From Pisolithus tinctorius (lineage: Eukaryota; Basidiomycota; Agaricomycetes; Boletales; Pisolithaceae), in assembly GCA_024663395.1 (NCBI GenBank), contig JANFAH010000075.1, positions 1-64,000 on the forward strand: a stretch of DNA of 64,000 bases, in the 5' to 3' direction. The translations under genes and the position numbers were made by a program. The first letter of the stretch is position 1. The number at the start of each line of letters is the position of its first letter. The notes beneath the pieces were generated by a model that was given only the letters and a program-made list of their open reading frames with translations, was not told where the DNA came from and ran no database searches. Of the stretch, positions 1-9,729 are shown piece after piece.

Positions 1-809
1 CACGCTCTGAGTGGAACAAATCTGCGCACTTGTCTTCGCCCAAGAGTATCTGAAACGTCACGAGGTCGCCAAGGAGAAAACCATACACTGGAATACGTTG
101 CGAAGGCGTGGTTGACTCATGTAATGACATTAAGAACGCGGTACAAGGTCAAAGAACTGGATGACGATAAAACGGAACGTAAAGCTCGAAATCGTCGTCG
201 TCAAAGAAAGCACGAGGTAAGCTACTAACTACCTACACATGTTTTCGCATATCTAAGACTGTTGAAGCTCTACGGCCGTCGTCTGCAGACTGCCTATGAA
301 TACGGGGAAATCAAAGATCGTGCAGTCGCTATAGTGGAATCGCTTGGCCAAGATGGCATGAGTTCTGATGAATCTGACCACGAAGGTCACCGGGGCGAGG
401 CGACGTACTACATCCTGGAGAAGGACTGGCGCTCTAAACAAGTCACGCTTGGCTACGAATGCTGGATTCCCTCCACCTGCGCCTCCGATACAATGGTAAA
501 TGGCAGACAACAGCTGGTGCCTGGCCACACTTTAGGACGGCTAGTTTAAATGAGAGCAAGGCACCTCCAGTGAAAGGGCTACCTATTGATTTTACTCTCG
601 TAAACTGGTATGGGGCTCAGAACGCATTCGTGAGGGAGCAACTGCAGGCAACAAACCAATCTGATACTCGCAATACCATCGCAGCATGCGAAGTAAGTAC
701 GCTCGCTTGATTGTGCAGAGCACCTGACTGAACCTGTTGCCTCGACAGAATCGCAGAGAAATACAATCTTTCCGACCGTCGGGTCGTCCACGGACGCATG
801 TTCTCTTGA
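1..809 (+). pseudogene. 3' part of unknown acidic-protein gene, left-arm copy, frameshifted
   Basis: This is the left-arm copy of the C-terminal exons of the gene annotated at 9730-13301 on the other strand. It encodes the charged stretch ending RKARNRRRQRKHE, an intron at about 221-263, then the LYGRRLQTAYEYGEIKDRA block and the final short exon ending at TGA 807-809. Relative to the right-arm copy it has at least four small indels: one base missing near 446, one missing and one extra near 590-605, and two missing near 667. These break the frame in the main exon. It is either a true pseudogene or an error-containing read of the same palindrome. The 5' exons are outside the window. Confidence 0.7.
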
Positions 810-1877
810 ATGGAACCTGGTGGTATAAACTTCGACTCTTGCGCCGCTGCCAACGCACATGTAGATCATATTTCCATGATCCTGAAATACTAATGTCGTC
901 ATAGCCTGTCCTTCAGCCAACACATTCAGCTAGTGCTGTGGAAACTTTTTTCCTTTTCTCTTAAATGAATTGTATTGTGCGAGAAATGTAAAACTGTGAA
1001 CTAGAAGATAGCACTGTCTCCGACGGCAGGTACCTTGTTTAGGCTGTGCCATCGTGACGATCCGTGAAACAGACGAGTTGCAACCGTGAGGTCTCCGACG
1101 CGCGTGTTATTAAAAAGCGATAAAGCGTCCGGCCGTGGGCCACAACGCTCACATCGAGTCGAAGCAACATATATCGATTCGTCGGGCTCGAGAGATCAAC
1201 ATTTCATTTAGATTCCATGGCGTTGAGCTTACGGTTACATTTCTTCCATGATGTACGACGATGAACGACAAAATTGAATAAGTCCCTTTGAGAGGCACGT
1301 TGTCAAAGGAAAACATGCCACATGTCAATGATGTGTATCCGTTTTCTTTCTTTTCGACCGGGTTCTGCTTCCGAAGCCATCGTATCCGGGTAATCAAAGC
1401 AACTCGAGGAAGATTCATGGTGGCGGGCAAAACGATGTGCGGCAACCCATCGAGCTGTGTTTGAGTTCGACGACTTTCGTTCGATTTCGAGTTGTTTTTA
1501 CTTACAACTACATTATTCTAGGATAAGGAATTCCGAACGACGACAGAGTGACGTTGTACAAACGCTCTGCCTCTTCGAGAAGACGGAGAGGAAGCAACTC
1601 TATCACAACGTCGCACCGAAGTGAGCTCTAGAGCTCATGTTTTTTACCCGTAGAGTATAGGCTTGCGCCGCCAACCAGCTTCGGTGCCAGTACCGCCATC
1701 AAGAACGTGGTACCCAACTGGGCTCCGCTCTGGGGTCATCGGCACGATGGCATCTTGCCTAGCCGAAGTTCACCTGCACAAAGACTCTTTCTCTGCAATG
1801 AACAAAGGTGAGCACGTGAGCATACTTCTGTATAAATGGACCCCACCCTCACCACTCTTCTCCGTCTCTACTACACA

Positions 1878-2615
1878 ATGTCTCCTATCACTCGCGGTAT
1901 GGCTCGCAAGGGCATCAGGCGCTACGCACCGTATAACCTGCGTTCTCGTGGTCCTAACCAAACTTTCTTAGACCTGTCCAGTCTGCCGTCTACACCCAGA
2001 ACTCCAGTTCGTCTGCCCAACGTCGCCAGTACTCGTGCTGGTGTCCCCGCCCTTCCGCCCCCCATTCGTGCTGCAGAGGGCAACCCCTTGCAAATGCTGT
2101 GAGGAAACAATGAGAAACCTTCGAGATGTTTGCTGACCACTGACCACTGATTATAGAATGAGTTCATCTGTCCCGACGTTCGAAAGGCCATACAAGATGG
2201 CGTACGGCCGGTGTGCTACATCTATAGTTGCCTTTGTGCCTTCGCGGCTGAATCCTGTTGTAGGAGGTCGTTGGTTACGGGATCAAGCTTAGATTTGTTC
2301 GTGATTGCCTTGAACTGGCGAAAGCCGTGGACGAAGAGAAAAAGAATATGTGAGCATCGCCACGCACCATCGTGATCCCCTACTGATGATACTGATAGGC
2401 TTCGGGCTCTGGAGGCTGGCGAGGTCATCTCGCGGGAGAGACTCGTACGTATTTTCTCTTCAGTGTTGTGATTTATGTTCATGATCGTGATGAAGGACAT
2501 GTTTGGGCAAGGCACTGTCAGCTATGTTGAGGCATGCATGGAGATCGCGGCGGGTGTTATTGTTATGGCTGACGAGATACATAAGTGCGGATTTTCAGCA
2601 GTTGACAAGGAATAA
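1878..2615 (+). pseudogene. Small unknown gene, left-arm copy (1-nt deletion)
   Basis: This is the same multi-exon gene as the intact right-arm copy at 7915-8654. A TATA-like TATAAA lies near 1832, 46 nt before ATG 1878. Exon 1 encodes MSPITRGMARKGIRRYAP and then a proline/arginine-rich segment. It has one C fewer in the run at about 2082-2085 than the other copy, which shifts the frame just before the donor at 2099. Exon 2 starts after TTATAG at 2157 (NEFICPDVRKAIQDGVRP). Later exons encode VVGYGIKLRFVRDCLELAKA and YVEACMEIAAGVIVMADE and end at TAA 2613-2615. Function unknown. Confidence 0.55.
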
Positions 2616-2876
2616 CCACTCACCCGTTTTGGCAGCATGTAACCTGCCAATGGCGCATCGTCAACTTCTAATACTTGACCTGCCGAAGGGCCCTGACAAT
2701 GATATTTACTACGGGACGTCGCTCCTAGCTTGTAATTATTGATACTCGTGACGACAGTCCAATCGAAAGACATTCCTGCTTTCGGCGACTCCGGATCATG
2801 GCACTACTCGCGATGATTCACAACTTGTTGGAGCTCGTAGTCCGATACGGTCGACAAGATGCCGGGCATTTATACC

Positions 2877-5800
2877 GGAGTTTTCACAACTTAAATACTG
2901 TTCTTACACAAAACTTCATGAGCTCAAGCACTAATAGTGCTCTGTCCCGACGCTGTTGATTAGTGCGAACGGCTCGAGGTGCGCAACTTGCAAGCATTCT
3001 TCTGGTTATACATAAGTATCTCTTGAGGACCGAACTAAAAGAAGTTTCCTTCCAGATCGTCCCGGATAATCTTCGGTAGATCTTTGTCTTTTTCTTAACG
3101 ACCATGGGGGGTAGGACTCACCAGCGCCCACGGTTATGCACCTGCAATGTTGTAGGCTGTGGATCAAGCACAACCTGGTGCGAATCTCAATTGAAGTATG
3201 TTCGTGGCCGATTGATCCCCAAAGCGATGTATGCACGCCACTGTAAACTCGACAAATCTGCCCAGTACCTCGCAAGTCCTGCTGCCGAACCTTCAGGCGG
3301 ATGCGGTCCTCACCATCGAGCATAGTGCCACGGAGAGTTCCAGTGATCCAAAGGATGTGGAATCAAATGGAAGGGATCAACAACCCACCTTCGAGACTGA
3401 CTTCGATGACCAGCGCAACCACGTCACACCGCTGCACCTTAAGGATGAAACCATCGCTCTGGAAAATGCGCTGCACGACCTCATGCACCTCTGTTCTGTG
3501 GTCACCCAGCAGATCGTGTCTTTCTCATATGACCTGAATCTCATCTTCTCGAGAGTGGGCCCATAGAACCTGGCGCCATTTACCAACTCTATTCTTCTCT
3601 CCCATCCAGCGCAAACATGGGTCATCGACGACCTCTCCCCAACTGCACCCGAGAATGTAGCCATACTAGCTCACGAGAGTGCGCTGTAACGCGGTCCTGG
3701 TCAGTCTACGACGTCTTGAGCAATTCCCCTCTCTGGAGGCTGCTCGCCTGCAGCTTTTGGTTATGGTAGAAGATGAGTTGCACAGGGTCGATGCCATACG
3801 GCAGGCTGCTTGGAACAGTTTTCTGAGGAGGGACCTCATTGCGAACTTGGGACAGATCCAAGGTGTGGGGCGGTGTGAGGGGGCCGTACAGGGTGACGGT
3901 GATGAACAGAGCGAGGAACTTGAGCAGAGTTCGTGCAATTTCGCCCAACAAGGAGTCCTATGTTTTGTCAACACTGGTAAGTAAAATACCACTTTTTGCT
4001 ATGTTTTCTGAGTATATTGGAAGATGTCTATTTTCGAAGTATTGGAGTGTCCCACCCCACTGCTGTAGCCGGTAGTTTCTTGATTCTTTGCTTGAATCTC
4101 CTCTGTGGAATATCCAAGTGCAAAGCAGGTTCGTCTCCGACAGCCTGAGCTTTATGATGTCCCACGTCATCAGCGACGTACAAGCTCCCGAAGATAGAAG
4201 GTCCTTGCTGAAATTCCCAAGAGACTACCGCACTATCTTAAACAACTTCGATCTTGACCCTCACCTACGACTCTATGTTGCTGTCCTGTCCTGTTATGCA
4301 CTCTATGATGACCGTTGACTTCCCCGATTTCTGCACTTTCCGCGATTTCCCTTCAAAGCCATCCCTGTTCTGCAAAGTTGAAGCGAGAGAGGACGATATG
4401 CGGGAATCAGGTTATCCGTCCGGTGCGGAAGTTTGCTTACCAGGAGCTGAAAGGGTGGTTAGGAAGGATTCTATCTTATCCTGAGCTGGAGTCAGCGCTG
4501 GAAGCTCCACTGTCCAACCTCTCAGGTGGCGACTTCAACAACGGGCGATTCGCTGACATCTCGATGCCAACTTCATCCGGAATATGCAGGGTTGTGACGG
4601 GAAGCCCTTTTTCTGCAAAGATGATAAGCTTCGCCTGGTTTTTCTTTGGCTGTTGATGGATTCAATCCTTTTGGTATGAAGGTTGCCAAAGGAACATCTT
4701 CCATGACTGGAATCTATATGGCATGCTTGAACTTGCCCGCAGACATCCGATACAAACACGGAGAATATGTATCTCTGTGGCGTCATTCCCGGCCCGAAAA
4801 AGCCTGTCTCTCGAGCAGATCAACAATTTCCTTCGCCCGCTTGTAAACGAACTACTGGAGTTCTGGGAGCCTGGTGTCTTCTTTTCGCGTACGGCACACT
4901 ATAGGCACAGAAGGGTTGTTTTACTTGCCCTGATCCCTCTAGTATGTGACATTCTTGGTGCACGTCAAGTGGCGGGATTCCTCAGCCATGCAGCCACGTT
5001 GTTCTGCTCCTTCTGCTATTTACCTGCAGATATGATCGAGAATCTCGACATGGAGTCTTGGCCCATACACTCTGCCGAAAAGCACCGCAAACATGCAGAG
5101 GAGTGGCTTTCAGCAACTTCAAGCGAGCAGCGAGAGCGAATTGCCAGGACTTGTGGTGTGCGATTCTCAGAGCTCCTTCGACTGCCCTACTGGGATCCTG
5201 TTTGGTTTACAGTACTGGATTCCATGCATGCATTCTTCCTTCGTGCCATTCAAACAGCATGTTCGATACATATGGGGCCTGAGTCCCACAGCTCCAGCTG
5301 GTGATGGCACTAATTCCCCCACTGAGAAACCACCTCTGAAGCCGACTGCCGCAGAACTTTCGAAAGGCCTCAAGGCCATACTTCAGACACTTACAGGCGA
5401 TGCATGCATAGAATCTCTCTCCAAAAAATGCCGTAGGTCTGTGCTGTGGCATCTATGTTGCGAGTTTGACCTGAGGAGGGCTGGTACATCAGTGATGCTA
5501 ACACGAGCGCTATTAGATTGGGTAAGTCACCATATTTCGCTACGTCTTCATAACCGATGGAAAGTACTTTATTAGCTTCAGGAGAGCCACGATAATCAAC
5601 AAACGGCGAAGTTGTTCTTGCAGTCACTTCAGGTGAGTTTACGGTATCGGACGCAGTTAGGCATTCTCATACAGGGTTTCCCTGAAATCATAGGCGGCAG
5701 AGGATGATGCAGATGATAGTTTGCACACAACAGGAAAGACCGTACGACCACCCCGGACACAAGATGACGTGCCGACTGAAGCTGAGCTAGAACATGCAAG

Positions 5801-7656
5801 ATCTAGGCTGAAAACTGCCAAGACAGTCAAGAGCATAGGCAATGGTGTGCGGGTTCCAACACTTCGAGCGCTCTGTTGCGAGTTGGGCATATCAATACCT
5901 GACCCGAAGAGACATGGAAAACAGCTCACCAAGATGGCGCTAGTTGACCTAATTGGCAAATGGGTGAGAACCTTGTCTTCGGCGTTCGAGCACATGTAAT
6001 AGTATTCTCAGCGCATTGAACATGGCCTTACCGACGCACAAGGAAACCTGCCGGAGCATCCAGTTGAATACACCACTGTGGACTATCGCGAAATTCCCGT
6101 TGTACTTGGTCGGGCTGTTCTTGAAGAAGTATGGAGGGATCAAAAGCGGCTAGTTCTTCCTTCATCCATTTTCCCTGCTCCATCATCACTGGGCTTCGAA
6201 AAGAGAAAGCTTTCAGCTGACCAGTGGCGTTCAGTTGGTATGATTCACCTCGTCATTACATTGATTCGTATTTGGGGTCACTCGCAGGGAAGGCAACGGC
6301 GGATTCTCAACAATTACATGCATCTTGTGACTGCAATTTACATCGCTAACTTGCGGTCTACTTCGCAGGAACTAATAGGCCGTTACGTGTATCACTTCAA
6401 GAGCTACTTGTCGGTGTTTTGGACTTGTATAAGGAAGCCAAGATACAACCTGTTCACCATGCTTGCCTCCATTTCGATAGACTGTTGGTTGGACTGGGGC
6501 CAGTACATTCATGGAGAACCTGGGCTTTCGAGCGTTTTAACTACACGCTTCAGAGGACCAAGACAAATATGCGCTTTGGTGAGCACCCATCTCAAATTCT
6601 CGTGTTTCATCACTGACCATGTCATGCCCCTTGAATCCTTCAGGTGAACTGGAGTTGACATTTGTCAATGACGCGTGCAGAGCAGCAAACTTGCAACTGC
6701 TGTTGAATAGCCCGCGACTACCTGCAGAGATGAAGGACCTTCGCAGCCCATTCCAACAGGCATTTAAGTCCAAACTTCGTGGAACTCGGCTGAATGATGC
6801 TCATGCTTCTGGAACTTCTGCGGAATTGAAGATTCTTCTTACAGACCAGCGAACGGGAGGTCGTCTGGCTCGTGTACACAAGACTTTCCTACCACTGGCA
6901 ATGGAATACACGCACACCCAATCAGAAGAAGGTAAATTTACGTGAACTTTAAAATTCAAGACTGATGCCGTTGATAGTGATACGCTGGTGTGACACAGTG
7001 CAGCTGGGAGGAGTGATATTCCAGCCTGCAGCTCAGTCACAACAGAACTCGCATGCCATGGTTCAACTCCCCGGGCCGCACAGAAACATGGAGATTGCTG
7101 CTCAGATACTCGCGCTATTTGTTTTGAAGGGTGAAGAGGACGCAGCCTTTGCGGTTATCTCGTGCTACGCGCCTTTGAGTGACACAGATGCAAAACAGGA
7201 CCCTTACCGCCAGTTCGGCATACTTGCTGGGTGCTTGTACTACGACGAAGTCGAAGCACCTGTTGTTACTCATGCATCCAACGTCCTTGCACCTTTTGCG
7301 AAGACCCCAGTTCAAACTTGACTATATCGCAAAAACCTGTCGTTCATGTACTACCGCTTTATAAGGCGAGCAGCCATCCCACATGAAATGAAGGCACAAA
7401 CTAATGGTCTAACCAGGACATATATTCTCAAACCAATATTCCACATGATATTGAAGCCGAAGTACTGGAATGTACCAAGTAGACGGTAGAAGGGAATCCA
7501 TATTCATGTGGTTGCTGGGGTACCTAGCTGTCCTAGCAGTGGGGTACATACAATGAAAGATATTTTTCTTTACTCTGCTGGCACACGTTTCGGTTTCGTG
7601 CCTGTGAGTCGAACGCATATCCTATGACTCTAGGGCGAGTACGGATGACATTAGGG
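2877..7656 (+). mobile_element. Loop of the first palindrome: Tnp2 (EnSpm/CACTA-like) transposon remnant
   Basis: This is the unique 4.78 kb segment between the two arms, and nearly all of it is a Tnp2-type transposase gene. The junctions do not show the expected CACTA terminal inverted repeats: the left edge begins GGAGTTTTCACAAC and the right edge, reverse-complemented, begins CCCTAATGTCATCC. The true transposon ends may therefore lie within or beyond the duplicated arms. The arms could be the element's own long terminal repeats, or host DNA duplicated around it; the sequence does not decide between these. Confidence 0.6.
3104..7384 (+). pseudogene. Tnp2-family transposase (Transposase_21, EnSpm/CACTA-like), frameshifted
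   Basis: The N-terminus at ATG 3104 has a small cysteine cluster (CTCNVVGCGSSTTWC), as is usual for fungal Tnp2 proteins. The central catalytic-type block lies at 4795-5280, with RPLVNELLEFWEPGVFF, LIPLVCDILGARQVAGF, LFCSFC, GVRFSELLRLPYWDPVW and LDSMHAFFL. Downstream come LSADQWRSVGMIHLVITLI (6215-6275), the DUF4218-like block FDRLLVGLGPVHSW with TKTNMRFG (6470-6580), and a C-terminus with VHVLPLYK near 7350, matching the family's usual VHVLPL ending. One base appears missing near 6408-6410, between SYL and VLDLYKEAKIQPVHH, and the frame changes again near 7320-7340. Several short introns interrupt it, for example 6584-6645. As assembled it cannot make a full protein. Family assignment is firm; exon borders are approximate. 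Confidence 0.9.
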
Positions 7657-7914
7657 TATAAATGCCCGGCATCTTGTCGACCGTATCGGACTACGAGCTC
7701 CAACAAGTTGTGAATCATCGCGAGTAGTGCGCGATCCGGAGTCGCCGAAAGCAGGAATGTCTTTCGATTGGACTGTCGTCACGAGTATCAATAATTACAA
7801 GCTAGGAGCGACGTCCCGTAGTAAATATCATTGTCAGGGCCCTTCGGCAGGTCAAGTATTAGAAGTTGACGATGCGCCATTGGCAGGTTACATGCTGCCA
7901 AAACGGGTGAGTGG

Positions 7915-8654
7915 TTATTCCTTGTCAACTGCTGAAAATCCGCACTTATGTATCTCGTCAGCCATAACAATAACACCCGCCGCGATCTCCATGCATGCCT
8001 CAACATAGCTGACAGTGCCTTGCCCAAACATGTCCTTCATCACGATCATGAACATAAATCACAACAACTGAAGAGAAAATACGTACGAGTCTCTCCCGCG
8101 AGATGACCTCGCCAGCCTCCAGAGCCCGAAGCCTATCAGTATCATCAGTAGGGGATCACGATGGTGCGTGGCGATGCTCACATATTCTTTTTCTCTTCGT
8201 CCACGGCTTTCGCCAGTTCAAGGCAATCACGAACAAATCTAAGCTTGATCCCGTAACCAACGACCTCCTACAACAGGATTCAGCCGCGAAGGCACAAAGG
8301 CAACTATAGATGTAGCACACCGGCCGTACGCCATCTTGTATGGCCTTTCGAACGTCGGGACAGATGAACTCATTCTATAATCAGTGGTCAGTGGTCAGCA
8401 AACATCTCAAAGGTTTCTCATTGTTTCCTCACAGCATTTGCAAGGGGGTTGCCCTCTGCAGCACGAACGGGGGGCGGAAGGGCGGGGACACCAGCACGAG
8501 TACTGGCGACGTTGGGCAGACGAACTGGAGTTCTGGGTGTAGACGGCAGACTGGACAGGTCTAAGAAAGTTTGGTTAGGACCACGAGAACGCAGGTTATA
8601 CGGTGCGTAGCGCCTGATGCCCTTGCGAGCCATACCGCGAGTGATAGGAGACAT
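7915..8654 (-). CDS. Small unknown multi-exon protein, right-arm copy
   Basis: I do not recognise this family. The start is ATG at 8654. Exon 1 gives MSPITRGMARKGIRRYAP followed by a basic, proline-rich and probably disordered stretch, through EGNPLANA. Exon 2 gives NEFICPDVRKAIQDGVRP. Exon 3 gives VVGYGIKLRFVRDCLELAKA plus an acidic/lysine stretch (VDEEKKN). A short exon gives LRALEAGEVISRERL. The last exon contains FGQGTVSYVEACMEIAAGV and ends in DKE at the stop 7915-7917. The middle exons look helical and coiled-coil-like. All junctions fit GT-AG with phase preserved in this copy. Three copies exist in the window; this one has no frameshift that I can see. It may be a passenger gene of the repeat. 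Confidence 0.55.
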
Positions 8655-9089
8655 TGTGTAGTAGAGACGGAGAAGAGTGGTGAGGGTGGGGTCCATTTAT
8701 ACGAAGTATGCTCACGTGCTCACCTTTGTTCATTGCAGAGAAAGAGTCTTTGTGCAGGTGAACTTCGGCTAGGCAAGATGCCATCGTGCCGATGACCCCA
8801 GAGCGGAGCCCAGTTGGGTACCACACGTTCTTGATGGCGGTACTGGCACCAAAGCTGGTTGGCGGCGCAAGCCTATACTCTACGGGTAAAAAACATGAGC
8901 TCTAGAGCTCACTTCGGTGCGGACGTTGTGATAGAGTTGCTTCCTCTCCGTCTTCTCGAAGAGGCAGAGCGTTTGTACAACGTCACTCTGTCGTCGTTCG
9001 GAATTCCTTATCCTAGAATAATGTAGTTGTAAGTAAAAACAACTCGAAATCGAACGAAAGTCGTCGAACTCAAAACACAGCTCGATGGG

Positions 9090-9386
9090 TTGCCGCACAT
9101 CGTTTTGCCCGCCACCATGAATCTTCCTCGAGTTGCTTTGATTACCCGGATACGATGGCTTCGGAAGCAGAACCCGGTCGAAAAGAAAGAAAACGGATAC
9201 ACATCATTGACATGTGGCATGTTTTCCTTTGACAACGTGCCTCTCAAAGGGACTTATTCAATTTTGTCGTTCATCGTCGTACATCATGGAAGAAATGTAA
9301 CCGTAAGCTCAACGCCATGGAATCTAAATGAAATGTTGATCTCTCGAGCCCGACGAATCGATATATGTTGCTTCGACTCGATGTGA
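9090..9386 (+). other. 98-codon open frame kept identical in both palindrome arms
   Basis: A 98-codon frame starting MPHIVLPATMNLPRVALITR is open here, and an identical translation is read at 1149-1445 on the other strand of the left arm. It has no recognisable domain, no intron and no obvious promoter. Identity between copies is explained by the near-identity of the arms, so conservation is not evidence of coding here. A chance frame is the more likely explanation. Confidence 0.2.
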
Positions 9387-9729
9387 GCGTTGTGGCCCAC
9401 GGCCGGACGCTTTATCGCTTTTTAATAACACGCGCGTCGGAGACCTCACGGTTGCAACTCGTCTGTTTCACGGATCGTCACGATGGCACAGCCGTAAACA
9501 AGGTACCTGCCGTCGGAGACAGTGCTATCTTCTAGTTCACAGTTTTACATTTCTCGCACAATACAATTCATTTAAGAGAAAAGGAAAAAAAGTTTCCACA
9601 GCACTAGCTGAATGTGTTGGCTGAAGGGACAGGCTATGACGACATTAGTATTTCAGGATCATGGAAATATGATCTACATGTGCGTTGGCAGCGGCGCAAG
9701 AGTCGAAAGTTTATACCACCAGGTTCCAT

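Larger units (their letters stand above)
1..2876. repeat. Left arm of the first long inverted repeat (arm runs off the window)
   Basis: This stretch is the reverse complement of 7657-10549. Matching landmarks are the window start (CACGCTCTGAGTGGAAC) with 10537-10553 read in reverse, and the inner ends, where both arms share GCCGGGCATTTATACC before diverging into the transposase-bearing loop. The outer end of this arm lies left of base 1, so the true arm length is unknown. Most differences from the right arm are 1-2 nt insertions or deletions, several in homopolymers, with few substitutions. The arm carries the 3' end of one unknown gene (1-809) and a complete small unknown gene (1878-2615). 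No other coding sequence in it is convincing. Confidence 0.93.

Noticed and set aside
2877..7656. Classical CACTA terminal inverted repeats at the edges of the Tnp2 loop
   Set aside because: The two edges do not match each other and lack CACTA/CACTG ends, so the transposon borders were left open.
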